The notes beneath the pieces were generated by a model that was not told the DNA's origin, did no database searches, and saw nothing but the letters and a program-made list of their open reading frames with translations. Positions 23,882 to 35,927 of a stretch of DNA of 64,000 nt are shown here, in pieces. Each line of letters starts with the position of its first letter. The first letter of the stretch is position 1. The translations under genes and the position numbers were made by a program. This DNA is from Perognathus longimembris pacificus (taxonomy: Eukaryota; Chordata; Mammalia; Rodentia; Heteromyidae): NCBI RefSeq assembly GCF_023159225.1, contig NC_063180.1, positions 9,111,297-9,175,296 of the forward strand, in the 5' to 3' direction.

Positions 23882-23898
23882 AAAAGAACTAACCCTTG

Positions 23899-24083
23899 GC
23901 CCACTTTAAATGGCAGTAACTGCTCTAGAAAAGGAAGTTCGCTAAGAAAGAGGAATCTAAACAATAGGAGATACCAGGTTAATGAGTTTTTCCCAGATTG
24001 TTCTTTTTGTTTTGATGATTGTTGCTTAAATTTTTATTTCATAAAAATGTGGCTGAAGTTCTTAACTAATTTTCTTTAGGAGT
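23899..24083. other. Short unassigned gap
   Basis: No feature recognised between the two L1 insertions. Confidence 0.4.
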
Positions 24084-24145
24084 ATTCTTTTTTTCTTCTT
24101 TATTGTCAAAGTTAAGTACAGATGTGTTACAGTTTTATATGTAAT

Positions 24146-24160
24146 GCAAGTACATTTCTT
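24146..24160 (+). repeat. Target-site duplication of the inner L1 (left; right copy 25875-25889)
   Basis: gcaagtacatttctt is exact at both sites, 15 of 15 bases. The duplicated bases are the outer L1's own 3'UTR. Confidence 0.96.
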
Positions 24161-25874
24161 TTTTTTTTCAAATTTTTATTATCAAACTGATGTACAGAGA
24201 GGTTACAGTTTCATACGTTAGGCATTGGATACATTTCTTGTACTGTTTGTTACCTTGTCCCTCATGCCCCCCTCCCTCCCTCCATTCCCTCCCCCCCCCC
24301 CCCCGAGGTGTTCAGTTCACTTACACCAAACAGTTTTGCAAGTATTGCTTTTGTAGTTGTTTCTCTTTTTTTACCCTGTGTCTCTCAAATTTGGTATTCC
24401 CTTTGAATTTCCTACTTCAATACCAGTAAACACGGTTTCCAATATACTCAGATAAGATTACAGAGATAGTGTAGGTACAACCACAGGAAGGTGATACAAG
24501 AACATCATCAATAATAGAAACTACACATACACATAGGACGTTGAAAGTAGTTACAATTGTGATATAACAATTGTTTCCATAACATGGAGTTCATTTCACT
24601 TAGCATCATCTTATGTGTTCATAAGGGTATAGCTATTGGGCCTTGTGATGCTCAGCTATGGCTTGCCTAAACCTGTACTAATTATTCCCAATAAGGGAGG
24701 CCATAGTGTCCATGTTTCTTTGGGTCTGGCTCACTTCACTTAGTATAACTTTTTCCAAGTCCTTCCATTTCCTTACAAATGGAACAATGTCATTCTTTCT
24801 GATCGAGGCATAAAATTCCATTGTGTATATGTACCACATTTTCCTGATCCATTCGTCTATGGAGGGGCATCTGGGTTGGTTCCAGATTCTCGCTATGACA
24901 AATTGTGCTGCGATGAACATTGTTGTGCTGGTGGCATTACTGTGATTTTGTTTGTGGTCTTTTGGATAGATACCCAAAAGTGGGGCTGCTGGGTCATAGG
25001 GGAGTTCTATATTTAGCCTTCTGAGGAATCTCCATACTGCTTGCCAGAGTGGCTGAACCAGTTTACATTCCCACCAACAATGAAGTAGGGTTCCCTTTTG
25101 GCCACATCCCCTCCAACAATTGTTATTATTAGTTTTCTTGATATATGACATTCTTGCTGGGGTGAGATGGAATCTCAATGTTGTTTTGATTTGCATTTCC
25201 TTTATGGCCAGTGATGTAGAGCATTTTTTCATATGTCTCTTGGCCATTCTCATTTCCTCATCAGAGAAGTTTCTTTGTAAGTCTTTAGCCCACTTGATGA
25301 GGGGGCTATTGGTTATTTGCGGTTTTGTTTTGGAAGAAGGTAATTTTTTTAGTTCTGCATATATTTTAGAGATGAGGCCTTTGTTGAATGTCCGGTAAAG
25401 ATCTTCTCCCAGTCTGTGGGCTTTCTGTTTATCTTGGGAGCTATGTCCTTTGCCGTGCAGAAGCTCTGGAGTTTGATGCAGTCCTATTTGTCCAACCTTT
25501 CTTTGATTTGTAGCCTTTCAGGGTCTTTGTTAAGGAAGTTCTGTCCTGTGCCAAGGAGCCCAAGTGTTTCTCCTACTCCTTCCTTTAGTGTTTTCTGGGT
25601 GCCTGTTTTGATTTCAAGGTCTTTAATCCATTTGGAATTGATTTTGGTGCAGGGTGATATATAAGGATCTAGTTTTAGTTTGTTGCATGTGTTGAGCCAG
25701 TTTTGCCAGCACCACTTGTTAAAGAGGCTATCTTTCTTCCATACTATTGTTTTAGCTCCTATATCAAAGATTAAGTAGGCGTAGTTCTGTGGGTTCAATT
25801 CTGGGTCTTCAATTCTGTTCCATTGGTCTTCAGGCCTATTCCGGTGCCAATACCAAGCTGTTTTTATTACTATA
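24161..25874 (-). mobile_element. Young 5'-truncated L1 inserted into an older L1
   Basis: On the plus strand: tail complement (T-run and 'caaatttttattatcaaact'), 3'UTR with a C-rich tract at 24270-24305, then antisense ORF2. Exact 15-bp duplications bracket it. Of the 3' ends here it most resembles the one at 40340-40855, so the two probably belong to one recent subfamily. Confidence 0.95.
24678..25873 (-). pseudogene. L1 ORF2 C-terminal fragment with a 4-bp deletion
   Basis: The last roughly 400 codons of ORF2. The final part (25253 down to 24678) carries the C-terminal zinc-knuckle pattern CX3CX7HX4C ([10 protein letters not shown]...LHCWWEC). The upstream part (25873 to about 25484) reads [21 protein letters not shown] 4-base loss near 25385, compared with 39620-39640, shifts the frame between the two. 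No catalytic domain is present, because the element is 5'-truncated. Confidence 0.9.
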
Positions 25875-26825
25875 GCAAGTACATTTCTTATCCAACTTGT
25901 TACCTCCTCCCTCATTTTTGCTCCATCGCCCCCTCCCTACTCCCCCCCTGCCTCCCTCCCCCCATGAGTTGTACAGTTGGTTTACACCAATTGGTTTTAT
26001 AAATATCGCTATTGCAATGGTTTGTCTTTTTATCCTTTGTCTCTCGATTTTGGTATTCCCTTTCCCTTTGCTAGTTCCAATACACATACATATAGAATCC
26101 ACAGTACTAAGAGTAGTTACAGTAATAGCAGGGGTAAAACCACAGAAAGAGAATACAAGAGAATAAAAGATATAGTTTCACATGGCATGTTGAAAATAAC
26201 TACAATAATGACATACCACTTATTTCTATAACTTGGAGTTCATTTTGCTTAGCATTATCTTATGTGTTCATCTGGGCATAGCTATTGAGCTATTGTGATC
26301 TTCCTCTATGCCTGTCCTAGAGATGTACTAATTATTCCCTATGAGGGAACATCACTGGCCATAAAAGAAATGGAAATCAAAACAACACTGATATTCCACC
26401 TCACCCCAGTAAGAATGTCCATTATCTGGAAAACTAATAATAACAAATACTAGAGGGGATGTGGCCCAAAGGGAACTCTACTACGTTGTTGGTGGGAATG
26501 TAAACTTGTTGAACCACTCTGGAAAGCAGTGTGGGGGTTCCTCAGAAGGCTAAACATAGAGCTCCCCTATGACCCGGCAGTCCCAATTTAGGGCATCTAC
26601 CCAAAAGATTACAAGCAAGACCACATTAAAGCCACCAGCACAACAATGTTCTCGTAGCACAGTTTGTCATTGCTAAAATATGGAACCAACCCAGATGTCC
26701 CTCAGTAGATGAGTGGTTAAAGAAAATGTGGTACATATACACAATGGAACTCTATGCGTCTATCAGAAAGAATGATACTTCCCCATTTGTAAGGAAATGG
26801 AAGGATTTGAAAAAAAATCATACTA

Positions 26826-27489
26826 AGTGTATTGGAGTCTTTTATTCAAAGATTTGGGCAATAAATACCTTCTCGAGCTTGTCTTCTTCTCCCCTCCCCT
26901 CTTACATCAATACATTTCTCAACTCTATAATAATATCTAAATTAATAAAAATCTTAAAGACACATTTATAGCTCAAGAGTTTCCACATACTTATTTTAGA
27001 AGCTCAAAATACCCACTCCTTATAGACTCTGTTTTTATCTCAATCTTAAATGTCTTATACTGAGTTGTAATCTATACATTGTCACAGTCCTTTAAGAAGT
27101 TGAAAGGTACAAAATCTTAAATTCCATTTGTTGCTAAGAATCTATTCAACAGCAAGAATCTTGGATATATAAGAATTGGAATGGGTTTGAAATACCACCT
27201 AATCTAACCTCCATCAGAGCCTTAGATTCCCTTGAGGCACTCTGTCAAAAGCTTGCCTAGCTCAGCTTAAGTCAGAATGGTTTCTTTTCAATTTTACCAT
27301 TCTGCATTGTGTTGGCCATTTATTAGCCTGCCTTGTAAGCTGCTTAAAATGATGGAGCTCACAACCCAACACAACTGCATTCCTTTGGACCTATTCAACC
27401 TTAGTAATCACTGACTAATTTAAGTTAAATGCTAAGTCTTCTGGCCATATGAAATGGTATTTGGATTCTCCATCATTGATAAAAGTGGG
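26826..27489. other. Unassigned sequence
   Basis: No element or gene recognised. Confidence 0.4.
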
Positions 27490-27965
27490 AGGCAGAATTC
27501 TAGCTCTTCATCCATTCTAGTTACCTGGGAATATGTTACCTTACCCAACAAAACAAACTTTTCTGGTATGACTAACTTAAAGATTTTGAGATGGAGGGAT
27601 TAGTGTGTATTATCACAGTACTCTCAGCCCAATCACAATGATCTTTATAAGAGGGAAGCATGAAGTTTGAAGTCTGAGAAGAAAAGATGTAATGATAGAA
27701 GAAGAGGTCAAAGAGGAACAATTTAATTATTCTATCACACTAGGTTTGAGGATGGAAGGGGCCAGGAGAAAGTTTAGTGGTCATTCTCAGGAAGCTAAAT
27801 ACCAGCAAGAAAACAAATGTCCCTTTACACCTTCAAGAAAAAACCTATCTCTGTCAAAACTTATTTTTAGATATCAAATCTCTAGAACAGTATAATAACA
27901 AATTTTATTTTTAAGCCGCTAAATCTGTAATAATTTGTTGCAGTAGAAATAGAAAATTGGTAATC
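27490..27965 (+). mobile_element. Old LTR-like relic (MaLR-type, tentative)
   Basis: Order of motifs: 'gggaatatgttaccttaccc', 'aaagattttgagatggaggg', 'atctttataagagggaagca', 'aagatgtaatgatagaagaa', then 'taagccgctaaatctgtaat' and 'aatttgttgcagtagaaata'. This matches a common ancient mammalian LTR layout. Class assignment is uncertain; the repeat origin is fairly clear. Confidence 0.55.
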
Positions 27966-28819
27966 CTTTGGCCAGTCAGAGGTGATCATTGCTAACTTTG
28001 GGGTCACTGTCATCTGCTAGAAGAGAAGAAATTAAGATGGGGTGAGATTTATCCCATCCAGAAAGCATAGAATGTGAAATTCAGTTACACAGTCCCAAGA
28101 AGATTCTTAGTAAATATTTGTTTTAAAATTATTTAAATTCTTCTTTACCAAAAGTTTGGCATATTTAGCTTTCAAAAAAGTTCTAAGTACATGAGGATTT
28201 TGAATGAGTTATTTCAAACTTCAAGAGTATTTTTCTGTTTGTAATCTTAGTGTATGTATATAATTTGTACGAGATAAACAGAAATGGATCAATGCTAGAC
28301 ATGAGAAGCTAGGTATGTATTAAGCTTTTCAAAATTGTGATATAGAAAGTAAAAGCAAGAACACATCACCATTCATTTCTCTTTGTTGTTAAGTCATTTC
28401 CCACCTGTGAACACAAATTTAAGAACTATCTTATCAAATGGAAAAAGAGGAAAAAAAAACTCTATCATAAAAAAATGCCATTTTCTATCTCAAACTAAGT
28501 CATTTAATCAACAGAATTTGTTGCACAGAAGTGATATATTATTTCACAAAGTTAATTATGGTGTGCAGATCTGTTCATAAATGGGTGGATAGTGGCAGAC
28601 AGGGTTGTGAAAATCATATCTCATGTGATCATCAACATCTGAATCTGGTTACACTAGGGTTTTATATCCACATTCAATTCTAATTAGAAAGAAAGATACT
28701 TCTATATCTTCAAATCTTTTGCTTACTATCCAAGCTAGCCTGTGATCAAACTTGTTTGCTTTAAGAAAGTATTTGAAGAACGGGCTACAAAGAAAAGACA
28801 TTTGTGAGAGCCACCGTTT
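27966..28819. other. Unassigned sequence
   Basis: No element or gene recognised. Confidence 0.4.
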
Positions 28820-29420
28820 AAATAACATAATAGAATGTCCAGCTTTTAATGATCAAGGAACTGGAGGGTGTAAAATAAGAGAGAATCTTAGAGGGTGAAA
28901 AATACTGATATACATGGCATCTATGAACAGAGATGGTATACAGAAACTCACTGAAAACTTTTAAATAATATAGGGTAATGGAGCTGGCAAGTGAGAGTAA
29001 GTATAAAGATCTGAATGAAGAGAGCAAGGGGGGAGAATGCAATTATGAAATTCCATGCATATCCTACAATATTAAGGAAGTTGAGGGAAAGGAGGAATGC
29101 TTAGAGTGATGAAAGGGGTGACATTGATCAAGAGGCATTGTATTCATAGACTGCTTTGTTGAATGGCAACTCTTTTGTGTAATTACTTAATGACAGCAAC
29201 AACAACAAAGTACAGAGTATGCATGTATGAAATAAAAGTATTTTATATACAACTGGGAAAAATGGAACAGTGAAACTTGTTGAAATTAGTTTGGGAAGCA
29301 GGGAGTAAAACTGGGGAAGATGATAAAGGCTCTATGCATATATGGACTGGTCAAAATGAAATACCCTTTTATAACTGTTCAATGGCAATACAATGTTAAA
29401 AAATTTTAAACCATAAACTC
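28820..29420 (+). repeat. Unidentified interspersed repeat (candidate)
   Basis: The middle part (about 29095-29200: 'gatgaaaggggtgacattga', 'tcaagaggcattgtattcat') resembles 59125-59215 ('gatggaaggggtggccttga', 'tcaagatcctttgtgctcat', then both 'agattg/agactg'). Two diverged copies 30 kb apart suggest a repeat family. The 3' end is A/T-rich (gttaaaaaattttaaacc). I cannot name it; an old L1-type 3'UTR is one possibility. Confidence 0.45.
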
Positions 29421-29430
29421 AAGTTAAAGC

Positions 29431-31190
29431 AATCATGACCCAGTGATGCAGGCCAGGATAGGAGAGATGTAAAAACATGATCCTGGTGATCAGAAAACAT
29501 TTTCTATAATTTTTTTCTAAAATTGGATCTAATTTTTTGTTGGTGGGATATATTCTCTAGTAAATTCCCCTTGGTGATATCAAGAGTTGCCATCAGCAAC
29601 TTTCAGCATATATTAGTTTAATATCTAGCCAAAGATTAGGACTTATATCTAATAATTCCAGCAAAAATTGTTAGTATGCTTTTTAATGGCCTGGTTTTGG
29701 TCTACAGGCTAATGTCTGATCTGTAAGTGCAATGGCTATTAGAAGACCTCCAAATGCAGCATGTTAAAGGCAAGAAACAATATCTACCCCCTGAAAATAA
29801 ATGGTTTAAACCTAAGAATACATTTATTCCCTAAAGGCAAATCAGAAAGTGTCTATGCACAGCATGGAGGAAAGTCTATCTAGGAAACAAATGTTTGGCT
29901 TTTTTCTTTCTTTATTTAATATCTCCTACTAACTATCACTTCATCTTTGTCCCTGATATACCTCAATTGTTTCTTGAAACATTCCTCTTTTTTATCCATT
30001 TGCTTATGTTTCCTTTGCTATGCCATTCTGCCATTTCCTTTTCTTCTTTATTCTGTCTTGGCCTTTCTCCACTTCTCATTTTGTGACATCTATCAACTCT
30101 CCTATACTCTAGTTCTCTCCAAACACTATGATAATTGATGGCTTTCAGCCATCCTTTTCTGTATGCATGATCCATCCCGAAGGCCCTCTGCTCTCCTTTC
30201 ACTAGTCTTTATTTCCTCATGTTGCTAGTCATGGCTTAGACATTCACCATGGAATGACAAGGACTTTGTGCAGCAGCTGACCCAGTACTTGCTGACATAA
30301 ATAAAGGAATAGCTTCAGTAAGAAAAGTTCTTATGACTTTGGCAACACAGATATTTTCTTCTAAGATATATTCTCCTAATGAGCCCTGGAAGACACAAAA
30401 GAGGAAAATAAGTAATTGGGTCCAAGACCAATGGATTTTTAAAACTTTTCTAGAAAATTCATGATTTTTAAAAGAAAAAGATGCATAAATCAATAGACAT
30501 CTTAAAACTGTAAATTTCCACACACGTATGCAGAGTGACAAATTAAATGTTAATTGACTACTTCAGAGTGATTTAAAAAAAAAGCCAAAACGCTTCTGCT
30601 CTTCTTGAGAGCAACTCAAAAGTACACATAGTTAGTCGGAATCAATATAAAAACTAAAAATAAGTTTTCACTTACTAATTAACATTTGACATCAACAGGA
30701 CATAATGAATTTGACCTAAAACAAAAAGACCAAGCAAAAACAAGTAACAACATTCTGTACTTTCAGCAACACTTTAATTTGGCATTTATTTATAAAAGAA
30801 AGAATTTCAAATAGATTTGACTCCTAGGACCATTTTCATTTAGCAAGACTTAAAGGCTTTCTGGTAGGTCATCTGTGTAATTACAGGTGTCTTTACAATT
30901 ATAGAACCTTCAATGTTGCCTCTCTTGTCCTTCAATTGGACAAAATTGTGCACTAAAACCTTTGATTAACTTACAAATATTGATAGCTTCCACAATGGGC
31001 TGGACAAAATAAACCTAGGGTTATTTTTTCACCTACTAGAAATCTTACTTCAACCTTTCATGGAAAACCAAATAAATTCAGAGACAGCTGTGGCAGATGC
31101 ATGCATACCTTGTAAGGCTAGGGCTGCAGCAAGCTAATTAAAATCACTACGTTTATAGACTAATTAATTATCTTATTTAAAAATTAAGTG
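29431..31190. other. Unassigned sequence
   Basis: No element is recognised. On the minus strand 30750-31100 reads like a slowly decaying transcript end (A/T-rich, 'aataaatgccaaattaaagt'), but I cannot assign it and there is no A-tail or duplication. Confidence 0.35.
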
Positions 31191-31425
31191 AAGTACCAGT
31201 GTCTCATCTCTGTAATCTTAGGTACTCAATAAACTGAAGTCTTCAGGACTGAAGGTCAAGGCCAGTCTGGGCAGAAAAGTCTGCATCAGCTCTAAAAGAC
31301 TAACAAAAAGTTGGCCTAGAGGCATGGTTCCAATGGTAGAACACCAGCTGAACAAGCAAGCTGAGCAACTGGTAGACCCTGAGCTGAAACCCTGGTATTG
31401 GCAATAAACAAACAGACAAATAAAA
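31191..31425 (+). mobile_element. B1-dID-type SINE, old
   Basis: B1-like left part ('tctcatctctgtaatcttag', 'tcaaggccagtctgggcaga'), linker, then a right part ('ccaatggtagaacaccagct', 'gagctgaaaccctggtattg') and an A-rich tail with 'aaacaaacagacaaataaa'. Strongly diverged. Confidence 0.7.
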
Positions 31426-32738
31426 ATAATCTGTGATTTCTTATTGTTACATATCCTAAAATAGTAAGTCCATTATTGGTAAGATCACTTAGTATGGTAG
31501 GAAAAGCACCAAGTTTCAAATCTAAAATTTAAATAAAAAACTGTGTTTAAATGCCATCCTCACACTATCAATAAGAATTCAGGTCAAGAATTTAACCTAG
31601 CTATAACAACTTCTGAGATTTTTTCTTCATTTGTGAAACTTTCTTCAGTTATGGTGGGCACATATTGCTAAGAGAAAATAATGAAAAAGGTGTATATGAT
31701 AAGACCAAACATAAGATGACAGATAATGAAAATTCAAATTGAATCTTCAGATGTTTCCAAGGAAAATAAAGGAACAGATGATGAAACCGAAACATAAATG
31801 TAAAGTACACTCAAGGAAGGTTTTAAGAGAGCTAAAAAAAGACATGTGGGACTGATGAAGTATATTAGCCATGTCAACAGCAGAGTAATGTAAAGGGATC
31901 TTACTGCTCACATATAATTTTATAAGGGATAGTTTTGAATTCTGGATCAAGAAAAAGATAGGGATATGTGCATTCATATATAAAATCTAATATATTGTGG
32001 GAGGTAGTGATGTGGATTGAAATCTAATGTACATTGGACAATAACCATGTATTAAGCAACATGCTAGCTTGCAAATTATTTTTAATTTAGAGAATTTATG
32101 AAGGTTAAATTCCCAAAAATCAAAAGAAAAGATCTGAAGATGAATAGAACCAAGAGCATCTATTATAAAGTTAGGGAAAACAAGAGTCACATATTATCAC
32201 CCCCTAAAATCCATATTTAATCAGTAAATAAAACTAGACCAACAAAGTATCTAGCATGAAACTATGTACTTAACCTGCATAAGATGCATAATAAAAAAGG
32301 AAACAAATGGAGATCTTTACAGAATCAAAGCATATGTGAGATGACTGTTGTCTGGTCCATTAGCCTTCATATGACCATGGAATTGTATGGTTCATGTCTA
32401 GATAGACACTCTTGCTTCTCTTATATGCTTCTCATTAGTGTGGCCATCTTCCTAAACTGATAATTTCATATGACCCACAGGTAATCTTAAAAAGGCCCTT
32501 GGTAGAAAAACAATAACAAAAACTCCCCACCCTAAATAAAATGTTTTATATAAGATAAAATATGTAAAGCATATTTCTTCTATAGCATAGGCTATGCTAA
32601 CTGGTCTTGTAGGTAGAATTTAATTTAATTGTTACTAATTAGTTGAAGCCTGGCTTATTATGAAGACACAAAAGGAAAGCTGTCTTAACATCCCACTTCC
32701 CACTCCTGGAGGTTCTAACTCAAGGGAAACAGACAGAA
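31426..32738. other. Unassigned sequence
   Basis: AT-rich, with no element or gene recognised. Confidence 0.4.
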
Positions 32739-32739
32739 G

Positions 32740-32986
32740 AAAGTTAAGTGAGGGCTGGGAATATGTCCTAGTGGCAAGAGCCTTGGATACATGAAGCCCT
32801 GGGATCAATTCCTCAGCACACATATATAGAAAAGGCCAGAAGAGGCGCTATTGCGCAAGTGGCAGAGTGCTGGCCTTGAGCAAAAATAAGCCAGGGACAG
32901 TGCTCAGGCCCTGAGTCCAAGTGCCAGGACTAGCAATAAATAAATAAATAACCAAATAAATAAATAAATAAAATAAAGTTAAGTGA
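32740..32986 (+). mobile_element. IDL-Geo-type SINE with (AAAT)n tail and duplications
   Basis: The body runs from 'gggctgggaatatgtcctag' (32752) to 'gccaggactagc' (about 32934). It ends in an (AAAT)n tail (32935-32974). aaagttaagtga is repeated at 32740-32751 and 32975-32986. The B box is changed (gggatcaattcct) and about 10 bases are missing near the left anticodon-loop region. Confidence 0.92.
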
Positions 32987-33921
32987 AACTTAAGCAAAGG
33001 CAAAGATGTTCCTAAGAACAAGGCTTCTCCAAATGCTGGTAGGGAAATGATAATTTGGGCAGGAATTGAGATCATAGTGAGGGTCTTCTTGCTGCTCCCT
33101 AACCTAAAGTTGGAGATGCATATGTAGCCGGTACTGGATCTGCAGACTGTCTCAACCAGCAGCAAGTGTGACTCTCTTATAAACACCTATGCAAATACAT
33201 AGAAAACAGAGGCATCACTTTTCTCATGACATAGTCTTGCCCAGGAGGGTGTGGAGGCAGTGTACCTGCTTCACTCAAGTATTCCTGGCTACAGGAGAAG
33301 CAGGCAATATAAGTGAGCTGTCACTTTCAAGAGCTCTTTCTAAGGGTGATGTGTGACCAAGAAATGTAAATGCGTCACTGGTAGAACCAGAAGCTCTGCT
33401 CCTAATGACAACAGCAATAAAACAGAAATCTATGTAAAGACAAGTCCACAGCATAATAGTACACTGAATTTTGCCTATAGTATGAAGAAAAGAAGGATAC
33501 CTCCTTACAGAAGGGAACACCATTACTCCGACTTTGCACAGAGGGAAACAGAAGGTGAAAATAGTTGTGTGACATGGCTACAGTCACAGACCAATAAGCA
33601 ATGACCTATACTTGAGGCAATTACAAAGCAGTTTAAACCAAAATACCTGATACTAACTACAGTAAGGAATTAAAAAACAAAAGTATGTATAGGCTACATT
33701 GAGCAAGTGAAAAAGGATGCATAAATTCAGGAAAAATAGAGGAGCTGTATACTGTCTTTAATATAACATTCAGGGTCCTTCCAGGAGGGCAAATAAACAG
33801 ATTTGTTGGGAACATTGACATACTGAGAAATTGAAGAGCCAGAAACATGAATGACCATAACAAATCCACAAGCGGCGAATATTGTCTGGAGGATGGGTGC
33901 AAGCAAGTTAAGAAGGAGTGA
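32987..33921. other. Unassigned sequence
   Basis: No gene. 33510-33600 faintly resembles a reversed MIR (plus strand 'ccattactccgactttgcac', then 'gtcacagaccaataagca'). Confidence 0.35.
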
Positions 33922-33972
33922 TAGCTGGGCATCAGTGCCTCATGCCTGCAATCCTGGCTACATTCATGAGAC
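33922..33972 (+). mobile_element. B1-like SINE fragment
   Basis: 'tagctgggcatcagtgcctc' then 'atgcctgcaatcctggctac' is the 7SL/B1 5' end. It breaks off after about 50 bases. Confidence 0.7.
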
Positions 33973-35927
33973 TACACTCTGGGATGTGGCCATATTCTTA
34001 TATTTACCCCTTTATTCACTTCCTATTGAGTGCTTTCCTCCCACTTTTGGCTGTGTAGGACAAAGTCAAGGTCTTTGTCTCAAGCAGCTGTGATCTTTTA
34101 AGAGGTTTTCTATATCACTGGCTAAACACCTTAATATGGAAATGATCTTTGACTACTTGAGGTCTCAAAGTTATCACAATAAAGGAGAAACAACAGAAAA
34201 AGAAAAGAAAGTGTTCTATGAAACTTCTCTCTATTACATGTATATAAAAATGAAGGAATACATTTAAAAATTCAACACAAAAATGATAATACCATTTTCA
34301 ATAGAAAAGCTGTCCCCAATATTGTCACAGGAAAAAGATAATAATTCTAAATGGTCACTTATATCATTTTTAATACATATAAGTGGTACATTCAATGCAG
34401 GAACATCACAGCAAAATGTGCCACAATAAGAAAACACAGGGACATTACGCCCACAATCCATTTCATTATTATGATTGCTTTGCAACTATTCCATATTTAG
34501 AGGGAACATCTCTCATCCTAATGTGCAATTCTTCCACTTTTGGATAAGATACGCTGTGGATGGCAGCAATGCAAAAATAGCAAAGCTGGAAAAGAGAAAA
34601 AACCTCTAGCTATCAAACTTTGGTTATGTCTGTAATATCCAGTTCTGAAAATAACAACACAGCCTTCTAAGTGCTTTGAGAGGCTGGCAAGTGTCAGAAG
34701 TCACAGTTGTCTCTTTATGTACAATTAACAATGAGATGTACAAATTCATTATGAATTTCAAATGTAATATGAGCCATGGAATAGCATGGGAGATCAAATC
34801 AGCATCCATAATTTCTGCAGATGAAATATAGGACATATTTTTGCCCACCCTTTGACCTTCAATTTTAATCAGGCTCCACTATGTCATAACTACTTCCATA
34901 TGTTCCTGAGATGTTGACCTAAAACTGAAGTTTCCACAGAGCTGCGTAGAGCTGTGCTAGATGCTAGGGCTAGGAGGTATGCTAGAACCTAAGTGCTAGA
35001 GACTGTGCTAAGGTGAGAAGTGGTCTAGAGTCATGCCACAAGGAGAGTCAGCAGTTTATGGGAAGGGCTGCTCAGGCATGGTAGAAGCTATTGCACAGAT
35101 TAGCTAGCAGAACACATGCTAATCAGAGGTAAAGGCCAGAAAGAAATAAGTGCATTGATGCCATTGAGGTCCAGATAAATTTCTCTTAAGTTCAATAGAA
35201 ATGGATAGAATATTGTTTGAAAAAATTATTCTGCAGTACTTACTGATTCTAAAACACTGATACAATGTGTATATATAAAGGTAAATGGTCCCAAGGAAAA
35301 GATTGACATTCCTAAGGAAATTTCAATCTATTAGGAAGGATGACATTTAATTATTGGCCTGATAACAAAGCAAATTATAATGTATTGCTAGAGATTTCTA
35401 TATATCAAGATGGAGAGTGAAAACAAAGAATGATTTTATTTTGACTGGGAAATTCAGAGCATTTTGATTAGTAGATGTTATCAGATAGGCTTTACAGAAT
35501 AGCATTCAATAGTGCCATCTAAATATAGTGTAAGAAAGCGAGTATATAAGGCCTAGGAAATAACATAATAATCCATAACTCTTCGGAGTCATAAAACCTT
35601 TCTAGGAAGTTGGTTGTACATATAAACTTGCATATGATTTATAAGAACAACTGAGGTTCATAGGCTGAAGATGGCAGGACTCTTGGGACTCCCAACTAAG
35701 AATCCTCAGGCTGAAGGAAGTTGAGGGCTGTCAACAAAGTCTTGAGAATCATAGGAAAGGTAACCAGAAGGGAATTGATTTCAGATTTGCAAATAGTAAT
35801 ATTCTAGACCTATCATCCAATGAACAAAACAAGATACAAAAGAAAATGGTGTCAACAGGCATACTATCTTGACCTGTTTTCAAATCACCTTATGGAACAA
35901 GGGCAATTAATGATCTTATGTGAAAAA
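33973..35927. other. Unassigned sequence
   Basis: No element or gene recognised. 34260-34860 looks unique and is not obviously repeat-derived. Confidence 0.4.

Larger units (their letters stand above)
24084..26825 (-). mobile_element. Older twin-primed L1, split by a younger L1
   Basis: Outer element: antisense 3'UTR tail at 24084-24160, continued at 25890-26349, then a switch at about 26349/26350 to sense-strand ORF2 (26350-26825). In L1 order the inverted piece ends at '...catactaagtg' and the non-inverted piece begins about 45 bases further on, at the 'ccctcatagggaataatt' region. That is the order expected of twin priming with a small loss. Flanks share an imperfect 'ggagt..cttt', too weak to call as a duplication. 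Confidence 0.85.

Noticed and set aside
30750..31100. Possible transcript end or conserved non-coding element on the minus strand
   Set aside because: No A-tail, duplication, protein homology or family match; kept only as a note in the unassigned stretch.
32848..33186. 112-codon minus-strand open frame ending in hydrophobic residues
   Set aside because: Its C-terminal half is the translation of an (AAAT)n tail and an antisense SINE, so it is repeat-derived.
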